From: Paraglaciecola marina
GTDB taxonomy: Bacteria; Pseudomonadota; Gammaproteobacteria; Enterobacterales; Alteromonadaceae
Direction of reading: 5' to 3'
Assembly (NCBI RefSeq): GCF_004360155.1
Contig: NZ_SAIS01000007.1
Coordinates: forward strand, 1-64,000
Length of the DNA: 64,000 nucleotides
In this document: positions 44,188-52,384 of the stretch, in pieces
Position numbering within the stretch: position 1 is the stretch's first letter
Layout of the letters: each line of letters opens with the position of its first letter
Made by a program: the position numbers and the translations under genes
The notes under the pieces: model-generated
What the model was told of the DNA's origin: nothing
What the model saw: the letters and a program-made list of their open reading frames with translations, nothing else
Database searches by the model: none

Positions 44188-44703
44188 ATGAGCTATCTAA
44201 TTTTTATTACTTGTTTTCTTTTGTCGTTTTCAGCAGTGGCATTTGATAAGGCTTGTTTGCTTACAAAGTATGAAAACTATGTCGCCGCGCAAGATAACTG
44301 GCAAAAAGGTTTAACAGATATGATCGTTACAAATCATGCAGACCTTAGAGACGTTGCTGAACTTTATTTGAACGATCAATTGGTATTAACCCAAAAGCGG
44401 TTAATGGCGGTTACTTCATTATTAAATGAGACTCCAGAAAAATTACAAACTCATTTAAAAGTGGCTAGTTGGCTACAGTTAGATGCTGCGGATGAAACCG
44501 AGTTAGCTAGCAATAACCCTCTATATGATGAGCTTTTGCAACAACATTTAGTTAATCGGCATCGCGAGCCCCACGTTGACGGAAATAGACTGCGAGACGT
44601 GATGCGGACACAGGTTACACTTTCAAACGAGTTTAAACATCTTTATGTGGGCTTTTTAGAACAAGTTAACGATATTAATAATATAGTGTGTGCGGTAAAG
44701 TAA
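44188..44703 (+). CDS. Hypothetical secreted helical protein
   Basis: This is a 171-residue protein with an N-terminal signal peptide (hydrophobic run ending SAVAFD). The mature part is almost entirely helical (ADLRDVAELYLNDQL, LMAVTSLLNETPEKL, LSNEFKHLYVGFLEQVND), with two cysteines (CLLTKY near the N-terminus and the C-terminal IVCAVK) that could form a disulfide in the periplasm. No family is recognised. It may share a transcript with the DUF2834 gene. Confidence 0.62.
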   Translation: MSYLIFITCFLLSFSAVAFDKACLLTKYENYVAAQDNWQKGLTDMIVTNHADLRDVAELYLNDQLVLTQKRLMAVTSLLNETPEKLQTHLKVASWLQLDAADETELASNNPLYDELLQQHLVNRHREPHVDGNRLRDVMRTQVTLSNEFKHLYVGFLEQVNDINNIVCAVK

Positions 44704-44718
44704 GTGAATGTTATTTTA

Positions 44719-45291
44719 TTAAGGCTTCTCTTTGTTAGTCAGCATAGTGATGAATTTTGTAAAGCGCCTTTGCCTAGTTTCTGGCTTTTTGGCACTTGTT
44801 AGGCCGTAGGCAATGGTATTTCGATGTGATTTATTAAGGGTGTCGTAAAAGCTCTTTGCATTAGGCTGCGTATCTAGTGCGGCTATAAAATCTTCGGGTA
44901 TTTCCATTTTACTGACCACATAGGCCTCATCCCAACGGCCATCTGCTTTCGCTGTTCGAACATGAATCAGCCCAGGCTCCATCATGCGCCCTGTCGCTAT
45001 TAAATGTTCAACATGCTCAGTGTTTCTTTTAGACCAATTGCTTCGCGGCAATCTTGGGGTGATACGTTGCAGATAGGTTTGATCATCAAGTGATTTTTTG
45101 ATGCCGTCAATCCAACCCCAGCATAAGGCTTCTACTACTACATCATTCCAGGTGACACTTTGCACTTTAGTGTGTTTTTTGAATATTTTAACCCATAGCT
45201 CAGTTTCGGTGGCGTAGTTTTGCCAAAGCCATGTGTTAAGTGCTTCTGGTGTAGCAAATGTCATTATCTTTGATGGTGTAGGTGTTGGCAC
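44719..45291 (-). CDS. YdeI/OmdA-family protein
   Basis: The protein has 190 residues. TFATPEALNTWLWQNYATET then ELWVKIFKKHT at the N-terminus, the VEALCWGWIDGIKKSLDDQT block, and ITPRLPRSNWSKRN typify the YdeI/OmpD-associated (OmdA) family. The C-terminal AYGLTSAKKPETRQRRFTKF also fits. Members have been linked to resistance to antimicrobial peptides or bacteriocins, but the biochemical role is unclear. The start is GTG at 45291 after GGAG. It lies 32 bp from the LysR-type gene in the same direction, so the two may be co-transcribed. Confidence 0.86.
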   Translation of the reverse strand: MPTPTPSKIMTFATPEALNTWLWQNYATETELWVKIFKKHTKVQSVTWNDVVVEALCWGWIDGIKKSLDDQTYLQRITPRLPRSNWSKRNTEHVEHLIATGRMMEPGLIHVRTAKADGRWDEAYVVSKMEIPEDFIAALDTQPNAKSFYDTLNKSHRNTIAYGLTSAKKPETRQRRFTKFITMLTNKEKP

Positions 45292-45323
45292 TACAGTCGC
45301 TCCTTTTGAAATTAGACTATTGT

Positions 45324-46226
45324 TTATATATTGGATTTTGCAAAATAGTAGCGAAACAATTCATAAAACCGTGTGAGATGTATGGGTTTTTCACCTTGGT
45401 ACTTGTGTAAAAAGTAGAAATGCCAAGCTCTGCCTCTGGTATCTGGTATTACTCGCTCTATAGAGCCCTCTGCCAGATGTTGCTGCACTAAAAATTCGGG
45501 TAACAATGCGACGCCCATATCATTTAACACTAACTCTAGCGCTGTCATTAGGGTATTCACTTTTGCACTATGAGTAACCTTTACTAAGTGTTTATTGTTT
45601 AGTGCGTTATCAAATAGCTGCAGTTCATCATGTTGCCAAGCTGTCGCGATAAACTTGTGTTCTGGCAGATTTTCAATTTTAGTAAGTTCACCTTGTTCTT
45701 TTATATACCGACGAGACGCACAAAATATTTCAGATACTTTTCCGATAGACAAGGCTCTATAATTTGAGTCTTGAAGGTGTCCACCAAAAATAGTGGCATC
45801 TAAATTATGCTCAATTAAGTCTAACCAGGTTCCAGATACAACTATTTCGGGGGTTAGCAGCGGAAACTCCAAACATAACTGCCTTAAAGCAGGCACCACA
45901 AAACCCTTCTCAAAAAATGGCGGCACAGCTACTTTAAAGCTTCCAGATGGCTGTGCTTTTGCACTACTTAACTCTGTTAAGGTAAGGCTAAGCTGTTGGC
46001 TTAGCAGCTCGCTTCTTGCCAATAAAGCCTTACCCACAGAGGTTAGCACTAAACCTCTAGTGTTACGTATGAGTAACTGCTGTCCTGTTGCTTCTTCTAA
46101 GCGTTTTATTTGTTGGCTAACAGCTGATTTACTCAAGCCCAGCTTTTTTGCCGCAGCGGTAAACGACTCTTTTTTGGCTACTTCAACAAAGATCAAAATT
46201 AATGGTGCGAGTTTTATGTTGTCCAT
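45324..46226 (-). CDS. LysR-family transcriptional regulator
   Basis: This is a 300-residue regulator. The N-terminal winged HTH is ESFTAAAKKLGLSKSAVSQQ then IKRLEEATGQQLLIRNTRG. The effector domain follows (SFKVAVPPFFEKGFVVPAL, GVALLPEFLVQQHL). The pattern matches the CrgA/AaeR-type branch. It is divergent from the DUF1330 gene at 46318 with 91 bp between starts, so it probably regulates that gene and itself. The inducer is unknown. Confidence 0.92.
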   Translation of the reverse strand: MDNIKLAPLILIFVEVAKKESFTAAAKKLGLSKSAVSQQIKRLEEATGQQLLIRNTRGLVLTSVGKALLARSELLSQQLSLTLTELSSAKAQPSGSFKVAVPPFFEKGFVVPALRQLCLEFPLLTPEIVVSGTWLDLIEHNLDATIFGGHLQDSNYRALSIGKVSEIFCASRRYIKEQGELTKIENLPEHKFIATAWQHDELQLFDNALNNKHLVKVTHSAKVNTLMTALELVLNDMGVALLPEFLVQQHLAEGSIERVIPDTRGRAWHFYFLHKYQGEKPIHLTRFYELFRYYFAKSNI

Positions 46227-46317
46227 ATTTTTAAACTATGTGTTTATTTTGTGGATATTGTTCATTTTTATGCGTGAAGTTAAGGTGTGTCAACCGAATA
46301 CCTAAAGAGATAACAAA

Positions 46318-46593
46318 ATGAAAACATTAGTCATAGTTGATTTAACCCTAATTGATAAAGCGATTATTGCCCAATACAGCCAATTAGCGGCCAAAACATT
46401 AGAAACTTACGGAGGGCAATTTATTGCTAAAGGTCCCATTGAAAGCTTGCATGGAGATGCGCCTTACGGCATGAAAGCTGTCATTGAATTTCCAGATAAA
46501 CAAAGCGCTCGAGACTGGTACTCAAGTGATGCTTATCAAGCAATCATTCCACTCAGAAATACAGGAATGGACAGCCAATTTCATTTGGTGTAA
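46318..46593 (+). CDS. DUF1330 ferredoxin-like protein
   Basis: This is a 91-residue single-domain protein of the dimeric alpha+beta barrel fold. TLVIVDLTLIDKAIIAQYSQ, GGQFIAKGPIESLHG, MKAVIEFPDKQSARDWYSS and DAYQAIIPLR are the conserved elements of DUF1330. Such proteins are probably small-molecule binding or monooxygenase-like; none is well characterised. The ATG follows AAAGAGA. It is transcribed away from the LysR gene, its likely regulator. Confidence 0.88.
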   Translation: MKTLVIVDLTLIDKAIIAQYSQLAAKTLETYGGQFIAKGPIESLHGDAPYGMKAVIEFPDKQSARDWYSSDAYQAIIPLRNTGMDSQFHLV

Positions 46594-46602
46594 TCGGAGG
46601 GG

Positions 46603-47160
46603 GAGTTATAAGCTGGCGCTTGTGCTATCTATGGCTGCGCCACTTTATAAGCTTTGCTTATAGGGCATCGCTTCGCGACTAATGGCATTCACTGCGTGAA
46701 CTGTGCATGCGCTGTGCTTACTTTATGCTTCGCACTAAGATTATTCACTACGTTCATCAAGCATTCGCTTTGCTCACCTGCATCCATGCAGTTTTTAACT
46801 CACATCCGTGAGAGCTAGTGACTCTTTCTTCAACAGCCAAGAAAGAGTAACCAGAAAGAGGCCGCGCTCCGATCAAATTTCAGCTCAATTAAATATTTGG
46901 CTTGTTGAGTGTTCGAGCAAGGGTGAAAGCTGAGCATTTAGGAGCGTAGCTCCGCCAGCTTGAGCAGCTCATCTTGCGACCTACATGGATGTAGGAAGGT
47001 AGAATAAAGCAGGAGCACTTATCGAGATGTTGAGATTGGGTGACGATCATCAGGGACGTGAATTTGGCTAACCCTAATAAGTGAAACGCATACTTAGTGC
47101 ACGCAGCGATGCTTAATAAGCAAAGCGCATACAACCAGCGGCGCAGCCACATAACCCCTT
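46603..47160. repeat. Noncoding hairpin-rich repeat element with inverted ends
   Basis: The interval between DUF1330 and trhO has no convincing gene. Its two ends resemble each other in inverted orientation: 46631-46680 and the complement of 47101-47150 share TGGCTGCGCC, GCTTTGCTTAT and GCATCGCT in order. From 46650 to 46830 about nine short degenerate palindromes follow each other (CATCGCTTCGCGA, TTCACTGCGTGAA, TTCACTACGTTCA, CACATCCGTG). The middle contains AAGAAAGAGTAACCAGAAAG, a sequence I recall from intergenic elements repeated in gammaproteobacterial genomes. The minus-strand frame at 46889-47152 is probably an artefact of this element. Confidence 0.55.
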
Positions 47161-47259
47161 AGTTATTGACTTAGGTCATTGACCAAAAAACAAAGATTAG
47201 CTACCATCCGCACCCTAATTTTTTGCTCTGGGATTACGCCCCAAACCGCAGGTAATATT

Positions 47260-48279
47260 ATGTCTGAACAAGCTAATTCAGCACATGCAAAATACGTTGT
47301 ATGTGCGCTATATAAATTCGTTTCTCTTGAAAACTACAAAGAGTTGCGCCAGCCCTTACTTCAGTTCATGGAGTCTCAAAACATCAAAGGTACTTTGCTA
47401 CTCGCCGAAGAGGGCATAAATGGTACCGTTTCGGGTACCCGTGACACTATTGATGCTTTACTTGCTTGGCTAAATGCCGATGAACGCTTAAACCCCATCT
47501 CTGTGAAAGAGTCTTTAGATGAAACCCAGCCGTTTCACCGAACTAAAGTAAAGTTAAAGAAAGAAATCGTGACTATGGGCGTTGAAGGTATAGATCCCCG
47601 CAAGACAGTAGGTACTTACGTTAAACCTGCTGATTGGAATGATTTGATTTCAGATCCAGACGTATTGTTAATTGATACCCGTAACGATTATGAGATTGAA
47701 ATTGGCACTTTTAAACACGCAGTGAATCCTAATACTGAGTCGTTTCGCGAATTTCCCAAGTATGTAAAAGATAATTTAGATCCTGCTAAAAATAAAAAGG
47801 TAGCTATGTTCTGTACTGGCGGTATTCGCTGTGAAAAGTCCACTGCTTATATGAAAGAGCAAGGGTTTGAAGAGGTGTATCACCTTGAAGGTGGCATTCT
47901 TAAGTATCTAGAAGATATCCCTAAAGCAGACACCATGTGGGAAGGTGACTGCTTTGTATTTGATAACCGTGTGGCAGTTAATCATGATTTAGAAAAAAGT
48001 GATTACGACCAATGTTATGCCTGTCGTTTACCTATTACCGAAGAAGATAAGCAAAGTGAGCAATTTGAATCTGGGGTAAGTTGCCCTAAATGTTTTGGTA
48101 CTCATAGTGAAGAACAATTAGCGCGATTTAAAGAGCGTGAAAAGCAAGTTAACCTTGCTCGTGAGCGTAAAGAAGAGCATTTAGGTACCGAAGCTCGCAA
48201 AGCTATTAAGTTAAGACGACAACAAAAAGGTGCCGCGCGCCGTGCCCAGCGCACTGCTATGGGGAAAAGTAACGGTTAA
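47260..48279 (+). CDS. trhO: tRNA uridine(34) hydroxylase (rhodanese-like, YceA)
   Basis: ATG 47260 gives 339 residues. The N-terminal acylphosphatase-like domain has [14 protein letters not shown] and [17 protein letters not shown]. The rhodanese domain follows, with [17 protein letters not shown] and the catalytic Cys in [17 protein letters not shown]-terminal Cys-rich part has CYACRLP and CPKCFG, then a basic helical tail. This is TrhO, which with prephenate-independent chemistry hydroxylates U34 of tRNAs to ho5U using O2. The longer frame from 47179 starts in the repeat element and is unlikely. Confidence 0.93.
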   Translation: MSEQANSAHAKYVVCALYKFVSLENYKELRQPLLQFMESQNIKGTLLLAEEGINGTVSGTRDTIDALLAWLNADERLNPISVKESLDETQPFHRTKVKLKKEIVTMGVEGIDPRKTVGTYVKPADWNDLISDPDVLLIDTRNDYEIEIGTFKHAVNPNTESFREFPKYVKDNLDPAKNKKVAMFCTGGIRCEKSTAYMKEQGFEEVYHLEGGILKYLEDIPKADTMWEGDCFVFDNRVAVNHDLEKSDYDQCYACRLPITEEDKQSEQFESGVSCPKCFGTHSEEQLARFKEREKQVNLARERKEEHLGTEARKAIKLRRQQKGAARRAQRTAMGKSNG

Positions 48280-48385
48280 AAGGGTGATTTAATTACCTTT
48301 TTTGCACCTTGTTTACATTAGTGCATAGACACTAGCTCGTGATAAGCGTTAGACTTAAGCCATTGAATTAAAAGTTGAAGAAATT

Positions 48386-48646
48386 ATGTCTTTAAATACA
48401 GAATCTGAACAACCACTTGCACCAGAAAAAATTGCAGAAGCCCGTAAAGAGTTTGATTTTTTTGATGCTGACGGTAATGGTGAAATAGGCTTAAAAGAGT
48501 TTATTGAGTTATTAACGGTTTTATCACCTAAAACTAAAGCAAGCCATGTAGAAGAAGGCTTTAACTTAATTGATAAGAACCACGACGGGTCTATCGATTT
48601 TGAAGAGTTCTTAGAATGGTGGCAACAGTCGTGGTGGGAATACTAA
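48386..48646 (+). CDS. EF-hand calcium-binding protein
   Basis: This is an 86-residue protein with two canonical EF-hands: DADGNGEIGLKE (residues about 30-41) and DKNHDGSIDFEE (about 65-76). Each has Asp/Asn at loop positions 1, 3 and 5 and Glu at position 12, so both should bind Ca2+. There is no signal peptide, so it should work in the cytoplasm as a Ca2+ buffer or sensor, which is uncommon but known in proteobacteria. It is monocistronic and ends at the terminator at 48682. The partner is unknown. Confidence 0.9.
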   Translation: MSLNTESEQPLAPEKIAEARKEFDFFDADGNGEIGLKEFIELLTVLSPKTKASHVEEGFNLIDKNHDGSIDFEEFLEWWQQSWWEY

Positions 48647-48681
48647 ATTAAATTTTAGTGAAACAATTTTAAGAATTGCTA

Positions 48682-48714
48682 AAAGCTCAAACTTTGTTGT
48701 TTGGGCTTTTTTTA
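48682..48714 (+). terminator. Rho-independent terminator after the EF-hand gene
   Basis: AAAAGCTCAAAC pairs with GTTTGGGCTTTT (one G-T pair), followed by a run of T. It lies 36 bp after the EF-hand stop. Confidence 0.82.
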
Positions 48715-48796
48715 TGAATGGCGTAAAGTAAGTTCGAGCTGTTTTTAAACAACCAGTTTCATAGACAAACTGAACAATTTATAAGGATATAAAATT

Positions 48797-50983
48797 ATGT
48801 TTCATCGCCCATTAAAATGGTTGTTATTAATCACAGTTATTAACGTCTTATTTCTCTCATGTGAGCCCACTAAAGTGACCGAACAAAGAAATCAGCAAAA
48901 GTCATATACTCGACTGACTCAATTAGCAGTACCTGCACCAATCGCAAAACAACAAGCTTTCAAAGCTGAATACCATGGAATAGAACTATCTGATGACTAC
49001 CATTGGTTAAAAGACCAAGGCTATCCCACCGTAGATGATGTGCCTGTACTTGATTATTTGACAGCTGAAAATCAATATTATGCAAAATTCATAGAGCCGA
49101 ATCAGGCCTTAGTCAGCAGTTTAGTTGAAGAGTTTAAGGGCCGTATTAGCGATGCTGAAACCTCTGTACCTTGGCAAAAAAACGGTTTTGAATACCGTTG
49201 GTATTTTAGAGCGGGCGAAGATTACAAAGTATGGGTAAGACGACCACTTAATAGCTCAGAAGAACAGATCATTTTAGATGAAAACTTGCTTGCTACCGAC
49301 TTTGATTATTTTTCTCTTGGTGATATTGCAATCAGTCCAAATAATCAATTACTCGCTTATTCATATGATACTGATGGAAGCGAAAGACACGCTGTTAAAG
49401 TCTTAGATATATCCAGCGGCCAAGAGGTCGCGAATAGGTTAACTAATGTTGAAGGCTCTGTTTTATTTACTAAAGATAATACAGGGCTAATTTATTCATT
49501 GTTAGACGATGAAGTCTGGCGTGTAAAAAGCGTTAACTTACATACTTTAGGCCACAATCAATCACAAGATCGGGTGTTATTTGCAGAAGAAGATGATGCT
49601 TATTTTTTATATTTTTACTCATCAAGTAGTGAAGAGTATCTCATTATTCAATCTAGCAACTCGACAGCAACCGAATCTGTAGTGTTTAACCTTGATGATT
49701 TTACCCAAGCCCCACAATATTTGAGTAAACGTAAACAAAATTTTCGATTAAGTGTTGATCACGGCAATGGTTTCTTTTATCTATTAAGTAACGATACTCA
49801 TACTAATTTCAAAATCTCTAAAGTTAGCGATACAAATCCTAGTTATGAAAACTGGCAAGATTTTATTGCAGGATCAGATGATAAATACCTTAAAGACCTT
49901 CAAGTATTTAAAGACTTTGTAGCAGTATCAAACAGCGTAAAAGGTATTCAGTCTTTAAGTATTGTGCCTAACGATAAACCTGCATTTGATATCCCGCTTC
50001 CTGAAAAAGTCGCTAGTGTTGGGTTAAACCTTAATCCTGAATTTAATCAGCAACATGTGCGTATTGCCTATGAGTCTATGATTACACCAGAAAGTGTTTA
50101 TGACTTTGATATTGCAAGTAAAATTTTATCTATTCGAAAAACCATGAACATACCATCGGGTTATGATAAGACCCAGTATTATACCGAGAGATTAATGGCC
50201 CCAAGTAGAGATGGAGTTGAAGTACCCGTTTCTATTGTTTACAAAAAGGGGTTTAAAAAAGATGCTAGCCAACCTATATATTTATATGGTTATGGCGCTT
50301 ATGCAAGAGGCATGGAGCCTACCTTTGCACCTAACATATTAAGTTTACTCGACCGTGGCTTTGCTTTTGCTATTGCACACGTCAGAGGCGGTGATGAAAT
50401 GGGGTATCAGTGGTATTTAGATGGCAAGCTAACTAAACGACAAAACACTTTTAATGACTTTGTGGATGTAGCGCAGTTTTTGATTGACAAAAATTATGTG
50501 GCCAAAGGAAATATCTCTATTAGCGGCCGCAGTGCGGGTGGTGAATTAATGGGTGCTGTGGTGAATCAAGCACCTGAGCTTTGGCGTTCGGTTAAGTTGG
50601 GAGTGCCTTTTGTTGATGTATTAAATACCATGCTAGATGCAAGTTTACCTTTAACGCCGCCAGAGTGGAGCGAATGGGGTAACCCAATTAAGAGTAAAAC
50701 ATCTTTTGAATATATTAAAAGTTATTCGCCCTACGACAATATAGAGGCTAAAGCCTATCCTCCTATGTTGGTGACTGGTGGCTTAAACGACCCTAGAGTG
50801 ACCTATTGGGAGCCTGCTAAATGGACGGCTAAGTTGAGAGCAACTAAAACCGATCAGAATTTACTGGTAATGCGAATAAATATGGGCGCGGGACATTTTT
50901 CTAATACAGGGCGATATGCACAATTAAAAGACTCCGCAGAAGAATACGCATTCACGCTTTTGGCACATGGCATAAAAGAATAA
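48797..50983 (+). CDS. Prolyl oligopeptidase-family (S9A, oligopeptidase B-like) lipoprotein
   Basis: This is a 728-residue protein with a lipobox LFLSC (Cys26), hence membrane-anchored in the periplasm. The seven-bladed propeller spans about 90-460. The catalytic domain has GYGAYARGMEP, AIAHVRGGDEMGYQWY, nucleophile Ser in ISGRSAGGELMGAVVNQ, Asp in VTGGLNDPRVTYW and His in MGAGHFSNTGRY. GRSAGGxLMGAVVN is the oligopeptidase B signature, so cleavage after basic residues is likely. Oligopeptidase B is normally cytoplasmic; a lipoprotein form suggests peptide scavenging outside the inner membrane. Confidence 0.9.
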   Translation: MFHRPLKWLLLITVINVLFLSCEPTKVTEQRNQQKSYTRLTQLAVPAPIAKQQAFKAEYHGIELSDDYHWLKDQGYPTVDDVPVLDYLTAENQYYAKFIEPNQALVSSLVEEFKGRISDAETSVPWQKNGFEYRWYFRAGEDYKVWVRRPLNSSEEQIILDENLLATDFDYFSLGDIAISPNNQLLAYSYDTDGSERHAVKVLDISSGQEVANRLTNVEGSVLFTKDNTGLIYSLLDDEVWRVKSVNLHTLGHNQSQDRVLFAEEDDAYFLYFYSSSSEEYLIIQSSNSTATESVVFNLDDFTQAPQYLSKRKQNFRLSVDHGNGFFYLLSNDTHTNFKISKVSDTNPSYENWQDFIAGSDDKYLKDLQVFKDFVAVSNSVKGIQSLSIVPNDKPAFDIPLPEKVASVGLNLNPEFNQQHVRIAYESMITPESVYDFDIASKILSIRKTMNIPSGYDKTQYYTERLMAPSRDGVEVPVSIVYKKGFKKDASQPIYLYGYGAYARGMEPTFAPNILSLLDRGFAFAIAHVRGGDEMGYQWYLDGKLTKRQNTFNDFVDVAQFLIDKNYVAKGNISISGRSAGGELMGAVVNQAPELWRSVKLGVPFVDVLNTMLDASLPLTPPEWSEWGNPIKSKTSFEYIKSYSPYDNIEAKAYPPMLVTGGLNDPRVTYWEPAKWTAKLRATKTDQNLLVMRINMGAGHFSNTGRYAQLKDSAEEYAFTLLAHGIKE

Positions 50984-51089
50984 TGCTTTTATGGAATTAT
51001 TCGAAGGTGTCATCGTTCTATTATAAAAATAACCACAGTCTGTGGCAAACCAAGGTTTGCTTCACAGCACTATTAGGAATAAGAATTTT

Positions 51090-51974
51090 ATGACTGATAA
51101 AAGTTACACCCCCCCTAAAGTTTGGACATGGGATACTAGTAGCGGCGGTAAATTTGCCAATATCAATCGCCCTATAGCAGGTGCTACCCATGATAAAACT
51201 TTACCTGTAGGCAAACATCCATTGCAGTTACATTCGTTGGCCACGCCAAATGGCGTTAAGGTTACTGTGATGTTAGAAGAGTTACTAGCAGCCGGAATCA
51301 AAGAAGCTGAATATGATGCTTATATAGTCAACATTATGGAAGGCGAGCAATTTGGGAGTGATTTTGTTGAAATCAACCCTAACTCCAAAATTCCTGCCTT
51401 AATGGATCATAGCACTACACCACCTACTCGTGTTTTTGAGTCTGGCGCTATCTTGTTGTATCTAGCTGAAAAATTTAATGCCTTTTTACCAAGTGACCCA
51501 GCTAAAAAGCCTGTGTGCTTATCTTGGTTGTTTTGGCAAATGGGCAGCGCGCCTATGTTAGGTGGTGGTTTTGGGCATTTTTATGCTTATGCACCAGAAA
51601 AGTACGAATACCCAATTAATCGATATGCTATGGAAATTAAGCGTCAATTAGACGTATTAGACCGCCAATTAGCTGATAACGAATTTTTCTGTGGTGATGA
51701 ATACACCATAGCCGATATGGCTATTTGGGCTTGGTATGGCGCGTTAGTGTTAGGGAAACTCTATGAGGCAGCTGAGTTTTTACAAGTTGAAAGTTACACT
51801 AACGTATTACGCTGGGCTAAACAAATTGATGCTAGGCCAGCTGTAAAAAGAGGGAAAATGGTAAACCGCACTTGGGGTGAGCCTTCAGGCCAGCTGCACC
51901 AACGTAATGACGCTAGTGACTTTGAAAATAAAACTCAAGATAAAATGGGCGGAGAAGGAGTGAAAACTCTTTAA
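51090..51974 (+). CDS. yghU: Glutathione S-transferase-like disulfide reductase YghU
   Basis: From ATG 51090 (AGGAATAAG upstream) it has 294 residues and follows E. coli YghU closely throughout. The N-terminal PKVWTWDTSSGGKFANINRP and LPVGKHPLQLHSL segments are diagnostic. The thioredoxin-like domain has TPNGVKVTVMLEELL and NPNSKIPAL with RVFESGAILLYLAEKF. The helical domain has GGGFGHFYAYAPEKYEYPIN and DEYTIADMAIWAW, and HQRNDASDFE lies near the C-terminus. YghU binds two glutathiones and has disulfide-bond reductase activity. It is monocistronic and ends at the hairpin at 51991. Confidence 0.95.
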   Translation: MTDKSYTPPKVWTWDTSSGGKFANINRPIAGATHDKTLPVGKHPLQLHSLATPNGVKVTVMLEELLAAGIKEAEYDAYIVNIMEGEQFGSDFVEINPNSKIPALMDHSTTPPTRVFESGAILLYLAEKFNAFLPSDPAKKPVCLSWLFWQMGSAPMLGGGFGHFYAYAPEKYEYPINRYAMEIKRQLDVLDRQLADNEFFCGDEYTIADMAIWAWYGALVLGKLYEAAEFLQVESYTNVLRWAKQIDARPAVKRGKMVNRTWGEPSGQLHQRNDASDFENKTQDKMGGEGVKTL

Positions 51975-51990
51975 GCTTGCTGTTTCTAAA

Positions 51991-52020
51991 ATTGCCTCAC
52001 CCTTTGAGGCAATATTTCTG
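51991..52020 (+). terminator. Hairpin terminator after yghU
   Basis: ATTGCCTCA (51991-51999) pairs with TGAGGCAAT (52005-52013), followed by ATTTCTGTTTT. The T run is interrupted, so strength is moderate. It separates yghU from the regulatory region of the FNT-cynS operon. Confidence 0.65.
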
Positions 52021-52069
52021 TTTTCCCTTTCTATTGAGTTTAGCTCTTTTGCTATTTTGATTGAATTAC

Positions 52070-52084
52070 GCACTGTCGAGGTGC
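52070..52084 (+). promoter_or_regulatory. NtrC-like enhancer site
   Basis: GCACTGTCGAGGTGC has the NtrC form GCAC(C/T)-N5-GGTGC, and the flanking C and G extend the dyad to 17 bp. It lies about 160 bp upstream of the predicted sigma-54 transcription start, a normal enhancer distance. It is the only strong site of this type I saw in the interval. Confidence 0.6.
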
Positions 52085-52215
52085 GACTGTGAACAGTTTT
52101 GATCTTTATCTTTTTATTCTACTAGGTGTTCAACATTTCATCTCTGTACCTTAAAAACTTTGAAGTGCTTATTTTTATTGGTTATTTTCTTATGATTTCT
52201 GGTTTGAAATTCCCT

Positions 52216-52233
52216 TTGGCCCAGAGTTTGCTT
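52216..52233 (+). promoter_or_regulatory. Sigma-54 (-24/-12) promoter for the FNT-cynS operon
   Basis: TTGGCCCAGAGTTTGCTT has GG at 52218-52219 and GC at 52230-52231 separated by exactly 10 bases, the invariant spacing of RpoN promoters, in the context TTGGC-N8-TTGC. Transcription would start near 52243, just before the first hairpin of the leader. Confidence 0.65.
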
Positions 52234-52250
52234 TGTGGAAATTAGAATCA

Positions 52251-52297
52251 AAGTCAACGATGACTTAAAATAAAAGATTCAACGGATAACGACGTCC
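52251..52297 (+). promoter_or_regulatory. ANTAR-type two-hairpin antitermination element
   Basis: Hairpin P1: AAGTC (52251-52255), hexaloop AACGAT, GACTT (52262-52266). Hairpin P2: GGAT (52284-52287), hexaloop AACGAC, GTCC (52294-52297), including one G-U pair. Both loops have A at position 1 and G at position 4, the conserved signature of RNA bound by ANTAR antiterminators (NasR, NasT, EutV). The linker is 17 nt. GTCC of P2 is also part of the 5' strand of the terminator at 52292, so the two structures exclude each other. Confidence 0.65.
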
Positions 52298-52343
52298 ATA
52301 AATTTATTAGCTAGCGCTAGTGAATTTATGGACGTTTTTTTTT
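52292..52343 (+). terminator. Intrinsic terminator (attenuator) in the leader of the FNT-cynS operon
   Basis: ACGTCCATAAATT (52292-52304) pairs perfectly with AATTTATGGACGT (52323-52335), followed by nine T (52335-52343). The loop contains a further CTAGCGCTAG palindrome. It ends 41 bp before the start codon of the channel gene and lies downstream of the promoter, so it acts as an attenuator rather than as the end of yghU. Confidence 0.85.
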
Positions 52344-52384
52344 GCTTAAAAATCACACATAAAATCAAAATACGAGGGTTAAAC

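Noticed and set aside
43040-46830. Clustered hairpins considered as a CRISPR array
   Set aside because: Unit sequence is not conserved, spacing is irregular, there are no unique spacers of uniform size and no cas genes nearby.
46889-47152. Minus-strand frame of 87 codons with a lipoprotein-like start (LLSIAAC)
   Set aside because: It lies wholly within the inverted hairpin-rich element, has no good ribosome site and an odd Cys/Ser-rich composition; such frames are by-products of this type of element.
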